Assembly: GCA_963678705.1 (NCBI GenBank)
Contig: OY783209.1
Coordinates: 10,726,001 to 10,790,000 of the forward strand
Direction of reading: 5' to 3'
Length of the DNA stretch: 64,000 nt
Origin: Panorpa germanica
Lineage: Eukaryota; Arthropoda; Insecta; Mecoptera; Panorpidae
Within the stretch, counting starts at the first letter, position 1. Each line of letters opens with the position of its first letter. The position numbers were made by a program, and so were the translations under genes. The notes under the pieces were generated by a model. That model saw only the letters and a list, made by a program, of their open reading frames with translations, had not been told where the DNA came from and did no database searches. Of this stretch, positions 23,377 to 37,600 are shown piece by piece.

Positions 23377-26300
23377 ATGTCTTACATTACTCAACGTAAA
23401 CAGAGGGGTGGTTTTATTTTAAGAAATAATTATGAATTTTTAGAATCCGTTGTAGGATGCCGCATCAAACGAATCAGCTCCTGCGAGGACTCCAGAGCGT
23501 GGAACATTTGTGGATACGTTAGAAGTGCTTATCTCTTGGACTCTATCAATGCGTACCCTCCGTATGATTCAGAAGTAAATTGATTTTGTTTCTTATTCAA
23601 AGACTGGTGGTGCTACTCTAATTAAAAAGAAATTAATTAAAAACTTCCAGGGGTACAGCGTTAGAGGGAAAATAAAAAATCTTGCACGTAAAATATGTAC
23701 AAGAGACTATAACGATGGCGACAATGCAAGAAAAGAAACAGCAGAAAGTTGTTTGCAGGTAATGAAATTCTAAGTTCACTACAACTAAGTACTGTTACGT
23801 TACGTTGTTGGTTGTTAACTAATCGTATACACACATGAAAACGTTTGTGAAATACACATCATTACGAAAGTTACAAATCTAACATTTCCAGCAACATTTA
23901 GACACATAACATGTTTGCTAATAATCACATAACATTTCAGAACGGATGCGCAAAAATATCCATTGGAACCTCGAAGCAGGTAAATAAATTCATCTTCATT
24001 TAGCTTTTTCTCCTATCGAAGTACTTTAGATAAATACAAATTTAAGAAAATATAACTCACATTGCAGTTGGCATCCTTAAGAAATAAATCATTAAATTCC
24101 TTGGAAGCTCAGCTTTCTATTTCAAAGCAGGAAAATAAGTGTCTCTGTAAGTTGATAAAGAAATACAAGGAAGAACTTTATAAATGTCAAACTCTGTTAG
24201 AAAATTATAGAATCTGCGTTGAAAGCAGTGTACCGACGAAATTGAAAAACCTGGATCAAGAGTTATCTTCTAGTCTCTCACAAAAAGAAAAAATAGATTT
24301 GTACAAAAGACAAATTCAGCTGTTGAAAGAATACTGTGAACCCATTCAGCGACTGAAACAGGAAACCACGAGCCTAGCCAATCAGTTGAAGGCAAGTCAA
24401 GCAAGGGACCGAAGCGCATCGGCCATTTCCAAGAGTATCCTAAACTCTTCAACAGAGATCCCAGTGAATATGGACAATTTGCAAAATGTGATCTCCGAGC
24501 TACGGAGTACAGTCATGTCCCTCCAACCGATTAAGAAGGAAAGAGATCTGCTTAGAAACGAGATAAGACGACTAAACCTTAAACTACGACAAATAGATGA
24601 AAACTACAGTGGAGAAATTTCCGGTTTGAGGAAAAGATCTTCCATATTGGACGAGATATTAGATGAACGAAATGAACTGCTTTTACGCCTTAAAAAATAT
24701 GATAATGTTGAGGAGACAATTAAGAAACTACAGACTAAAGTCAAAGAAGCTGACGTACTACGTGATCAACGTGATTCGTTGTTTAAGGAATTAAACCTAA
24801 CAAAATCAGAATGTACTGACTTCCATTTCGAACTTGGAAATATGTCTTTTGAAATATCCCTGCTGAGCAGTTCTATGGAAAGCATTTCGTCTGAGAGAGA
24901 TATGCTTTTAAAGAGAATTCAAAACTCTCAGTATATAGAAACCGAACTTGAAAAACTAAGAACTAGTTCTAAAGAGCAATTCAGAAACTTTAAAAGCTAT
25001 GAGGAGGAGAGACATATGTATAAATTAAAATATGAAAATTTGCACAAACAGATGTTAATGCGGGAAGCGCATCTCAAGAAACAAATAAACATTGGGGAAA
25101 ACACCATCTCCGTTCAAAACTCACAAATTTTGAAATTAATGAATAAATTGGTACAATTATCGACTGAAAAGGTGAACCTGCGCAATTAGTTGCAACATTT
25201 CCAGCTGATTCTATTATGCTAACTTATAACTAATTGTCTTACTTTCAGGATAAGTATAAGAAGTCTGCGAGTAACATCAAAATGAAATTAGCAAGTGCAT
25301 CAGATGAGGTAAGTAGATTTAAAGATAAAATTCATAAACTTTCTTATTTGAAAGATCAAGCAGCTGCAATTCGAAACGATTTCGAAACTACCTTAAATAA
25401 AGTTAAGAAGAGTAAGCACATGCTGGCTACCGAATTAAATGAAAAATGTACGAAATTAAAAGAAAAAATTAACGAGGCGCCCCAGCTTGAAAAAATTATC
25501 GATAGTGACATCACTGAAGAAGATAGGGATATAGTGCCAGTTCACGAAAAAGTTAAGGAACTGATCAATTCTCTACCGAAAAACGAAAATAAAATATCTT
25601 CATCGAAATTTTCATGTTTCATGCACGAAAAGTACGGACTGAAATATGCCAAAGCTATAAGAGATACAAACGATGCAGTTGCAGATATAATTCGACAAAT
25701 AAAGAAGGTTTGTGCCACCGCTAACACCCTTAATACCTGCAACTATCTTCATGCAAAGCAAGCAAAGATTCCAATAAATGAAAACGACGTGTTTTCAAAG
25801 CTGATTAATATTTGTTCAAGAGTTGAGATAATTGCAGAGTTGTTTAGGAAAGAATATCCATCAAAAACTACCAATAAAGAAGTCGATGAACTTCTTAGAC
25901 AAATTAAAATACTTGATGATGAAAAGATATCTATGAAAAGTAGAATGAGAGACTTATCAAATAATTTAATTTCTAAAGAAGTACAAGATGAGATTGATAA
26001 TCTTGTTCGAATGGCAGAAATTTTAAAACGACAATTACTAAGCCCGGAGAACTGCAACGAAGTCAATTTCCTACTAAATCAGATAATTGATTCAAATAAG
26101 AAGATTCTGGAACTTGAATATGATGTGGCTATATTAAAAAATAATCCTAATGAAGAATGGTTAGAAACCTCTAAAAGTACAGACAAATTATCATCTACGT
26201 CATCGACTAACAAAAACGAAACAAATACCATTACATGTTCATGCACATCAATAGCACCTCGAAAAGGCTCTTCCAGTGACCAACTCAATAACAAAAATGA

Positions 26301-29300
26301 TAATCCCTCAATGGAATCTGCCAAATCGTCCTGGAATGAATCGAATATAACTTTTTCCATCAATAATAAAGATAAAGTAAAAACTTGCCGTGTTGTTAAA
26401 GATCTAATGAATCTTTTATCCAAATCACACAACAGAGTATCAGACTTGAAAGCTGAGATTTCAACATTAAAACAGCAGACAAATGCATCAAATATTATGG
26501 AAAATGTTACCAATGACAAGGACTCTGAAAGCAGCAGATCAAATTTAATGAAAAATGCAAAAGCTCCTTACGCACCAACTACAGAGAAAGATCATTTTCA
26601 GAATGACAATACGGATCAAAATAAAAATGCCGGACTTGGTAATAAATCTTTTACTCTTAAAACCTAAAGTACAAATACTAATGTCAATAATTCTGACAAA
26701 ACATCAATGATTTCAGCTCCGGGAAGTCAACAAACTGAAGATGTTAAACGTGAAAATTCTGTCCACAACATTGTAGTCGATGATCGTTCTACCATGGATA
26801 AAAACAGAATTGAAGAAACTCCAAAATATATGCCAACTGTTAAAGAACATGTTCAGAAATTTGAAAGCGCTGCTACATTGACCATATTTGATCGTAGAGA
26901 GAATCAGAAAACAGCCGCAAGCAGGCCAGGAGACGAAGACAACCTTGAACCCTCTTCTGTTTGCTCACATAAAGAAACATGCAAATACCCGATAACTAAA
27001 CAACTTCCTGCTTTAACGAACAACCTGCCGGGGAAGAATTTACAAATGCTGTACATTGTAAACATGGGCACCTCTTACTATCTTAATAAAGAAGTCTCCG
27101 ACACTCAAATCTACACACCACCTAAAACTACAAATAAACTGAGTTCTGATGTATCTGCAATAAATGAAAATAAAGTGGCTATTGCAGACAACGCTATAGA
27201 TCGTGTAAAGAACCGAATCAGGTCAATGAAAACCTATTTCGATGTCAATAATTTCAAGAATCAACTTCTGGAAGCCAATAAGAAGGTAGCAGATTTGCGA
27301 ACGGAGATAGAAAACTCCAGAAAAGTAACTGCTAGCATTTCATTGGATGTTAAAGCAGCTGATGGAAAAATAAACAATCCCGAAGATAAATTGGAAAACA
27401 TTTTCGTGAATAATAGAATTCACTTAAAAATACATGACCGGAAACAGAAGATAGAGGAACCGGCTAGAAGAGACACAGCAGTTAAACTTCAAAAACCAAA
27501 GGAGAAAAACGAAATTGTGAATTTTTCAGGTTTGTGTAAATAAATTAATTTCATTGGTCTGATGAACAAATATTTGTTAAGTATTAAATAATAATAAGAC
27601 TGATTAAGCAAAATTGAAATATTTATCACTTTAGAAAAAGCAAATTTGGTGCAGATAGAATGTGACAAAAACGGGAAACCTAACGTTATGGTGCCTATAC
27701 CAATAGTGCCTATAGATTATTTAAAATCATCTAAATGTGACACGGAAGAACTCAACCGAGAGCGAAGATATCGAGCCCACATTTGCAATGGTGTTGTAAG
27801 TTTAAATGATTTGATCTTCTGAAGCTATAAAAACAATGCTCTTTAAATTAAATATTAGTAGTTTCTGCTTAAGGTAAATATTACATAAATGCAAAGTAAC
27901 ATCAATGTTTTGTGTTTTGTGTTTTTATTAAAAATGGTAATAGTAAAATAACTAGATACAGAGAACTATATATATATATATATATACATACTTACAAGAA
28001 TCACAGGCGAACTCTCGTAATTTGAACTATAATAACTTTATTTCCAGAATAAAGTAAAGTTGACCAATAAGGCAAGCATTTGGCCTAATTACCCTATATA
28101 TTCAGACGCAACACCAGAAAGAAAGATCAATACACGGAAAAAAGAAATTGTGAATGAGAACTTGAAGGTAAGACTAATTTAATTTTTTTTAACATTTCTT
28201 GATATATAACTTTATGATTTATACATTTAAAATGTATTGGTTTTGATAAATTATACTTTCAGACTTTCGTTCTACAAGAATTAAAAGAACTTCACACTAA
28301 CAAGAAACAAACAATTCCATCTCGCGTGACGTCGAGGATTAGTTTTAGGAATCACAGTTTAACGCGGCTCACAGGCCTTCCCAAATACCTTCCTAAAAGA
28401 CCTCTATCAGAAAAACTCCGTCGGATTAAGCAGGATAGATGCGGTAAGTGACACAAAACTAAACATAACCTTAAGTAAACCATCATTGCCATTCTTTTCT
28501 ATTTGCAGCTCGAAGAGTTAAATCAGCAAAAAATAGAGTACGTCCAAATCTTGAGCGGCTGGTTCAGAGAACACAAGAAACAACTGAAGGGAAATGTAAG
28601 TCAAAACCTAATTCAATTTACAACCGAAATAATAATTTCCTACTACCACCAAGATCTGTACCGATGGCGAATCCAGGCAGTATCACAACTAGACCCTCTA
28701 TAACGCAAGTTTCAGAGCCATCGTTTATCAGGACTAGTTGCGAGATTTAGAAGAGAGATACGATATTATTATTATTATTATTTATTTTAATGTTTTTGAC
28801 CACCCTACAAACAATTTGTCGTATCTTAGCCATAACGTATCACAGAGCGGTTAGACAATAGTATTGGTACTGTGGTAGTATTAGGAAAGTATTAGGAGGG
28901 GGTACGGAGCGTTCCGGCCGGTTAAGACATGCTGTCCAAAGCTTCATGTAATGTCTAATAGGCATAGGCAGGCAGTACATTCTTCCGTCTTAAATCATTC
29001 AATTACATATCATTGTGTAATATTCATTCACATGTTTGATTAAATAATTAGATTGCAATGATTTCTTTAGTGGCTAGACATCAAGTTAAACAAGAATATG
29101 ACAGTTCGGAGCTGAGGGAAATGCGTGACACCCCAACCGCAAAAAAGAAACCATTTTGTAAGAAAATTCCAGAAAGACATTGCTGTTTTTCAGTTAATCC
29201 TAGGTAATATGACTATAAATCGATTTAAATGAAATAATAATAAACTTATAATAAATTATTTTAGGATTTTAAAATCAGAAAGTTCCAATGTCAAGTGCTG

Positions 29301-30618
29301 TAAAAAACATGAAAAAGGAATTGAATCAATTAAACCTACGGTAGGAATTTAAGAAAATTTAGAGAAGGTTTTCATTTAAGAAACCTTAATTTTTGTCTTT
29401 GTTCCAAATTTAAGAAATTTAATCATAATTTAATCACATGAAAATGTGATCACTATCTTACCGACAGAGGAACTGTGTTTATAAAATAAAAGAAAACTTT
29501 TAATTTGAATTTTATAAATTAAACAGAAAAATATGAAGCAAACTAACAAGCGAACTACTAGCACGTGTTTCACAGAGACTTGGAAGAAGCCGCCCATTGA
29601 GTCTAAATATGGTCAGCATAAGTCAGCGTTGTGAAGTAAGAATATTGTACTCATAGTTTGTATAAAAATAGTTTTATGTGTAACCAGAGCTGGATTAAGT
29701 GTACGCGTTAAAACGACTGCAGCGCAAGAACTTCTGCCACCTCTATAACGTAAAACTGGATGCAATTGACTTGTGAAATAGAAATCTGGATTTCCGGAAT
29801 TTGTCTTTGTTTGTCACGAATTATTCGCCTGTTAAGAACAAAACACATATACTGTGAATTTAGAGCATAACTGCATAATAATCAGTTATTATTATTTCAT
29901 TTTCTATGAGCAAACAATTTGTTAATTCATAACGTATTGTTCAAATTACGAGAGTTCGGCGGCGACTCATACTTAAAACAAGGTGTGGGGTATAAACTGC
30001 CGATATAACTAAAAAGCACTTATTTTTCTATGATCTATATAGAAACAAATAAGATAAAATTAATTATCGTATTACAGATTTATACCGCTATAAAAGGTTA
30101 TACCTTTTTTAAGTATAAGTCGCCGCCGAACTCTCGTGATTTGGACTATATCATACTAATATGTTATACTGCATATGCCGATCATCCAGTTCATTAGTTT
30201 TTGAATTACTCGACAAGTATATCTGCATTATAGTTTTCTTTGATTGCATTTCTGAGGTATCTGAGTACTGAATCAGATAAAGGGCACAATTTTACACATA
30301 ACTGCCTAATCAACTAAAAGTTCGATTTATTGTAGATATCCCACTAATAAACTGGACGATGGGTATATGTTTATTGGTCTAATAACCTGGTGCAACAACT
30401 TCATGTGGAGAGAAAAAAATTGATATTTGAAACAAGAAGTAGAGAAAATGTCACTGACCAGACGCCACCAATCTCTTAATTTGTCACTGTATTTCAAATT
30501 GTCTAGTATTTAATATTTATATGATTTTTTTTTTTTTTGCAGACCTGAGGTTTTATGCAAGTTCGGCGAAACCATCAATAATTTTAAGTTTAATGAATTT
30601 CAAGAATTCATAAAATAA
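23377..30618 (+). CDS. Gene E: coiled-coil family member with one in-frame stop codon
   Basis: Thirteen exons: 23377-23574, 23651-23758, 23941-23979, 24068-25171, 25249-27529, 27635-27795, 28048-28167, 28263-28443, 28509-28595, 29071-29203, 29265-29340, 29527-29621, 30543-30618. The sum is 4659 bases in one frame, broken only by TAA at 26665-26667 (codon 956 of 1553). The start is the family module (MSYITQRKQR, A-W-N-I-C). Conserved coiled-coil blocks fill exon 4. Exon 5 lacks a clean tandem repeat. Downstream exons keep the family phases but the C-x-C dipeptides have decayed, and the final tail is I-N-N-F-K-F. The donor of exon 12 is uncertain (29621 or 29630). The gene may be a recent pseudogene, a truncated 955-aa protein, or an intact gene carrying a nonsense allele or base-call error. 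Confidence 0.75.
28005..28035. repeat. Half of a MITE-like inverted repeat in gene E intron 6
   Basis: GGCGAACTCTCGTAATTTGAACTATA matches one arm of the 29939-30150 element and is preceded by an (AT)n run near 27969-27986. A duplicate is at 41400-41428. The opposite arm is missing. Confidence 0.55.
28596..29070. other. Long intron of gene E with unexplained sequence
   Basis: Intron 9 of gene E. It holds a (TAT)n run near 28767-28785 and a stretch with GGGGGTACGGAGCG that is longer and less deleted in copy 2 (42230-42490). The extra sequence in copy 2 looks like a transposon scrap. I could not classify it. Confidence 0.4.
29939..30150. repeat. MITE-like element with long terminal inverted repeats
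   Basis: About 212 bases between TCAAATTACGAGAGTTCGGC on the left and GCCGAACTCTCGTGATTTGG on the right, inside the last large intron of gene E. Inner arms also pair (actcatactta / taagtataagt). There is no coding sequence. A half copy is at 42593-42640 and a tiny copy at 14827-14889. Confidence 0.75.
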
Positions 30619-31618
30619 TTTGAATTATTGTATTCTCTGGCAAATAGTTCGTGAATGTATTGTTAAATGTGTATAGTCCCCCCCTGTGCTTGTCTAGAAT
30701 GGTGTATAGTCTAGTGGTGATTCTCATTAATAAAGAATTGCAACAGTAGTTCATTGTTCATATTTAAATAAACTGGTTATTTTGGAAGTTGAAATACTTC
30801 ATTTCTTACTACGAGATTTTTAAGATTCCTTTTAATTTGTATTCACTATCCAATGATTTAGTTTATTACTAATATCTGATAAAAAGAATAATATATCGTG
30901 TTCCTGTCAACGACCGAACGATCTTAATTAAAAAAGTGATGTACTAGTGTATTAATAACATATAAAAAGCGAATTTTTCAAGTTTACTTTAAAAGATCAA
31001 ATGCAAACTAATCGTATAAGGTTCGTAGGAGATTCCGAAGACGTGTTTGTAGTATGTGAAACTTCGTAAATATGACCAGCTATGTCAAATGTTTAATTAC
31101 CAATAAATCGTTGTAAAATGCCATCATATTTATTGTATATATCTTCTTATAAATATTTCACTTTTCATTTCTAACTGATTCTAATCCTATATACTATCCT
31201 TTTTCACAATTTATCTATCTTCATCTTCCTTGTTGTTAATTTCCTGTTCCCGATCGCCGTTAAATAAATTAAATTAGGAAAAAACTACTGACTGAGCTGA
31301 TTTCAAGTCACCATATAAAATTCAGTACCAAACATATAAGAAAATAAACCCAAAAGTGATGATGATAATGATGAAAAAAATTATCATTAAAGTGATAGAA
31401 ATATTACGGTTGAAAACAAAAAAATTTTAGAAAACAAAAAATTCTTGTTTCTTTGTTGTTTTGTCTCCGCTCTTGAATTAATTATTAGTATTAATTACAA
31501 TATTTGTAAATATTCGTTAAAATTAACATTTTCCTATTTTATGGAAAAATAAAATAAACACATAAAATAAAAAATTTTATTTTAGTGACCAAAAACGGTT
31601 TTAGGCTAGGTTTTAACC
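30619..31618. other. Spacer between gene E and ABCA-1
   Basis: Contains AATAAA at 30729-30734 (likely gene E poly(A) signal) and the 5' flank of ABCA-1. The whole spacer is repeated at 43018-46012, where it is interrupted by the hAT element. No other gene is supported. Confidence 0.6.
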
Positions 31619-34600
31619 ATGGTAATTTATCGAAGACTTACTTTGCTTTTGTGGAAGAATTGGTTAATGCAATGGCGACATAAAATGCAAACCATTATTG
31701 AAATTTTGATGCCTCCTTTTTTCTGTTCATTGGTCATTTTTCTGAGATATAAGATTCCTGTAACACAAGAAAAAGAATCCCGAAAATATGATCCAGTTTC
31801 ACCTTTCTTCTTGCCGTAAGTATTAAAATAATTATCTATTCTACCAGGATAGACGGGTAGAAAGGAAGCGATGAGGAGATACGCGTCCCAATTTCTGATT
31901 ATTGGCCATGTGCTGCGAGATTATGTTCAGATTCCTCTGGAGTGCTTTAATACACTTTTATATTAAAGTTAGAGAATGTCCAAAATAATAATCAATGCTG
32001 TTAATAATTTCAGAGTGCACAGCAGCGCTACACCGTTTACTTGGAACGTTGCCTGGTCCCCAAATAATTCTGTGCTGAATCAAGTAATGGATCTCGCTTT
32101 AGCAGTGCCTAAAGGAAGCCTTAAAGACAATGGAAACTCTTCATCAACGGAGAATGTTCCTCAAATTAACTTGACTCACATCCCATTTCAATCAAGTGAA
32201 ACACTTACAGAATACCTAACTAATCCTATCGCCAACAACATGAACTTCACCTTAGCCGGTGTCGAATTTCTAGACGAATTGTCTGTAAGTCGAGTCAATT
32301 TAGAAAGTGTCAAAGAAATGTGTTTATGAACTCAATGTATGAAATATATTGTAACGTATATTATAGGATATTTCAGAATTGCCTAAAAATATTGAATTTA
32401 AGTTGCGATTTCCATCAGAAAAACGAGATTTTACATCTAAGACCAGTAGTCTCGATACTTGGAAAACAAACTACCAGTTTGAATTTATAGATGTGGGTCC
32501 GAACATGGACTACATTGATAATCCTCGGGGTTACACCTCATATTTTTATGAAGGATTCGTTACATTGCAAAACCAGATATCGATGGTGCGGTGCATTCAC
32601 TTTTAAATTTGATTTTAGTTAACTTTTCATTATTATCACGTGTATTACTGATTTGTTTTAATGTAGGGTTTAATAACGATGCAACTCAAACCTAGCCCGT
32701 TGACGCGAGTGGACAATATTTTAACTGATAAAATTGATAACCTACAGATGTTACCGTTTTTAACATTGAATCGTTTTCCATATCCGCCATTTAATAACGA
32801 TCTTTTACTGATGGTTTTGCAATTAAACTTTGGACTTTTACTTATGTTTAGTTTTGTTTATACTGCAATGAATACTGTTAAGGTAAATTAACAAAATTAA
32901 GACCGCTCGCACACGGGTCGTTAAGTATCAATACATTTTGCATCAAGCTCGCACACGGGGCGGTGCGGTAGGTGTGCGACGCGACTTGTACGCGGTATGT
33001 AGGCTCGACATTTCTATGATGCAGACTGGTGACCATGTGCTAGCGGCCTGAAATTCATTTCAAGATATATCTGCACATTGGAGGTCACTCACTATCTCCA
33101 TATTAGCAATCTTTCATGTTGTTTTTCTCTCTATCAAAGCATGAACACTGCCAACCTTTGGGTAACGACAAAAATTACATGTCTGCGTGCAATATTCCAA
33201 TGTACAGATATATACACGAATATAGATGGTTATTTATTTTTAAATTTTAGGTTTTAATTTACGAAAAAGAAAAGCAACTTACTGAAATTATGAAAATAAT
33301 GGGACTCCCTAATTGGCTACATTGGACAGCATGGTTTATAAAAACATTTTCCTTTTTACTTATTTTTAATGTTTTTTTAGTACTTCTGTTCAAGGTAAGA
33401 TTAATATGTTGAAATATTTCTTATAACAATTAATATAATTAACATTGCTTGAACATCCGGTTATTATCCGGTAATCGGACTTTTTAGCTTCCGTGGTACA
33501 ACCAACGAGCGCTTCTTCCCAAAACCAATGCCGGAGTACTGTTCTTGTTCATAACCATGTATACATGCGCATCCATATTCTTCTGCTTTATGGTATCTGC
33601 ATTCTTTAGAAGAGGTTAGTATAGTAATAGGTGACAATTGTGTCGTGATAACCGTTGGTAGTTACCCTATGTGTTATTTCATGAAAAACAACTACAATTG
33701 CAGCGAATTTAGGCTCGGCTGTTGCAGGAATACTTTGGTTTATAACATACTCACCGTGTTTCTCATTCATTCAGAGCTACCCCACGTACACATTAACTAA
33801 TAAAATATTTCATTGTTTGTTATCGAACACAGCAATGGGGCTTGGATTTTTGGTAACAATGACATCCGAAAGAGCAAATGTTGGATTGCAATGGTAAGAT
33901 TCTTTGTCATTTCCATTACGCAGCATCCTTCTTGAGAATCTAATCACGTAATATTTATTAGGAATAACATAATGAAGCCGGTATCATATAATGATACTTT
34001 CTGCATCGGCATGGTGCTAATAATGCTTTCCATCGATTGTCTTATATATTTTACCATCACGTTGTACGTGGAACAAATATTCCCCGGAGAATTTGGTGTT
34101 TCCAAGCCGTGGTACTTCCCATGCACGTTCTCCTTTTGGGGATGTAAATCAAACACAGATAATGGTACGTTGTCATTTAGGATTACAAAATAATTATTAA
34201 ATTGATATTAAATTTGTATAATTTAAAGAAAATGTGAATAACATTCCTGAAGAGTTGGAGAGTGAAGACTGGGAACCAACGCCACAAGGCCTTGAAGCAG
34301 GAGTATCCATTAAAGGGCTGCGCAAAGTATATACGTCAACTGGTAAAGTAGCAGTTCATTGTCTGAATTTAGATATGTTTAAAAATCAGATAACTTCCCT
34401 TTTGGGACATAACGGAGCAGGAAAAACTACTACCATGAACATGCTAACAGGTATTTCTATTATTACATTGGCATTACATTATTCCACCTTAAATCATTCA
34501 ATTAAATATTAAATGAATTAAAGGGATGTTCCAACCAACGTCTGGATCGGCAATTGTAAACGGTTTCGACATTCGGACGAATATTTTTGATGTTAGAAAC

Positions 34601-37600
34601 TCGTTGGGATATTGTACTCAACATAATATTTTGTTTGAGGAATTAACTATTAGGGAACATTTGTACTTCTTTGCAAGACTAAAAGGTTTGCATGGGAGAA
34701 AGTTAAAAGCAGAAATTCATCGATATATTAAAGAACTACAATTAGAAAAACAGGTCAGAGTCTTGCAGAAACTTGTTGAAGTTGTGCATATGTTCAATAG
34801 TTGGTCATATTAACTAAAATGATCCTTTAGGAGAATGTGCAAGCACGTCATTTATCTGGAGGCATACAGCGGAAACTCTCGGTGGCTATAGCATTTTGTG
34901 GAGGATCGAAGGTTGTATTCTGTGACGAACCAACTGCAGGCATGGATCCCGCAGCACGTAAATCGCTATGGGCCTTACTACAACGGGAAAAACAAGGTAA
35001 ACACAAGGTCACATGTGCACATTGCATTTCTAATAAAACGATGCAATTCCTTTTGTGAAACATTTAGGTAATTTGCAGGGCGTACCATTTTGCTGACAAC
35101 TCATTTCATGGATGAAGCTGATTTATTAGGCGATCGAATCGCCATTATGGCTGGTGGAAAATTAATTTGTGTTGGATCTTCGTCATTTCTCAAAAAGAAA
35201 TTCACTGAAGGTTTTCAACTTGTCATAACCAAAGACCCATCGTGCGATAGTAGTGAAGTTACAGAGTTGCTAAGGAAATATATTCCATCACTTGACGTAA
35301 AAAGTGATATAGGCTCCGAGTTGCGTTACGTGTTAAGCGAGGAATTTTCTAATAAATTCGAACAAATGTTGAGTGATTTAGAAAAATCTTCGACTAATTT
35401 AAAACTCTTTACTTATCAAATTTCTTCACCAACTTTAGCTGATGTTTTTATGAAAGCTGGAGCTGATAATACAAATACTGAAGACATTATAGACATTGAA
35501 GGTTAAAAATTATCAGTGTTTTATATTTTCTCAATGTCATACCATCGTTGACATTCCATTTTTCTTTTTACTCTATAGACGATCCTCGGGAATCAAGCCA
35601 ACACATTTTGAAAGGCAGACCCTTAGTAATCAATCAGTGTTACTCCATGTTTATGAAGAAAATATTAATTACAGTTAGAACTTGGCCGCTCTTGTTCATA
35701 CAAATTATTATACCACTGGTATTTTTAACTATCGCCCTTTCATTAAACTTTAAATTTAAAAGTAAGTTATTTTCTAATTAACTAACCAGTAAAGACACTT
35801 AGTTCTAACCGTTACTTGTCAAAGTAAGTTAGGTTGTAAGTTATCATTTACTAATGTTTTCGTCAAACAGAAAAAGGAAATGATCCGCCATTAAAAATAT
35901 ACCTCAATTCTTATGGTAACACAATGACAACGGTAAGCTATGATGAGGACTTAAATTTACTCCAGGCAAAGATAAAAATGGAATATGAGAATACCATTAA
36001 GAATCTCTCCAAATCTCATGAAATAATTGATATTAAAAGCAGAGAAATGAACGAATATATATTAGAAGAGGTTGGTTATAAAATGATTGATTGCATGGAG
36101 TCTAACTGAAGTAAAGTGTAAAATGTATCAATTTTCAGAGTTTAAAATCTTTCCAATTTGTTAATTCGAAATATATAGTAGGTGCTACGTTCACTTCTTT
36201 AACACTGAATGCGTGGTTTAATGATAAAGCGTTGCATGCTATACCGCTTTCTTTGAATCTAATGCACAATGCTATTCTTAAAGCAACGGCTGGAATTGAA
36301 TATGGAATAGAAGTTATTAATTATCCGCTTCCCTTCAAACCAAATTCGCAAGTAAGAAAATTTGAGTTATACGTCTAGATATCTTCGCAACTACAATAAT
36401 CAAGAAAACACTTTTTCCAGGCAATGATGATGCAAGTTATACTCAAAACGGGATCTAATCTTGGAGTATTTTTGGGCTTCAGCATGTGTTTTGTATCTTC
36501 GGTCTATATCATCTTCATTATAAAGGTAATACACCATCTTGTTGGCTTACAACTTTTTTTTAATCTTTAAATTTCTCATAGGAACGTGTCGGTAAAATGA
36601 AGCATTTGCAATTTGTCAGTGGCGTAGGAGTTCTTCCATTTTGGATTCCTGCTATGATTTGTGATTATATGACCTTTTACCTTACGATCTTAATTCTCGT
36701 GATGTATTTTGGAGCTTTTCAAGAACAAGGATTTTCAACCTTTGAAGAATTATGTATGTCTTTCACAAAATATGACAGATTTTATATTTGTATGAAATTG
36801 AATTTTATAAGATTTGAAATCAAAAGTTTATTTAAGCACTCATTTTCTAGCTTACCTTTTGATGGCTTTGATGTTGTTTGGGTTTTCGATGCTACCTCTG
36901 ACGTATATGGCGGCGTATTTCTTTTCTATACCACCCACTGGCTTTGTAAAAATGGTAGCGGTGTTTACAATCTTAGGTATAAAATTGAATTTATATTTTG
37001 ATACACATAGCCTTGCTTTTCCTATTTTTGTAGGCCAGGGCTATTTATTCATTTGAAAATAAAATATTTCGTCCAGGTCCATTTCTGTATTTCGCTACTC
37101 ATATAATGCATTCAATCGACTTAAGCGATGAAGCAGATTTAATTGAAAAAATAGGTTTGCTTGTTCCTCACTTCGCAGTTATTCTTGCAATTCGAAATTT
37201 GAATGGCATTGCTCTTAGAACCGAAGTAAGTTTCTTGTAACCAATATTTAAGGAGCATAAGGAGTTGACAGTATAGAATAATAAATAATCCTACGATTCT
37301 ATTTGTTTCTTAGATATGCAACAGGATGTGCACAAACGCCAACATTTGCGATTTTGAAACACAATGCAGCATACAGCCTCTTTGTTGCTATCGTAAGTGC
37401 TAAATTCTAACATGTAACCCACTCCTTCTTCTCACTGCTTCTCTGTACCTCTGCCATCCATCATCTTCCTCCATACTCTTGCAATTAAAATTCGTGATTT
37501 TTTAGTTTTGGAAAAGAATTACTATTTGATGTGGGACAATCCTGGTCTTGGGAAAATCTTAATCTATATGATGGTCCAAGGAATTGTTTGTTTCTTCGTT

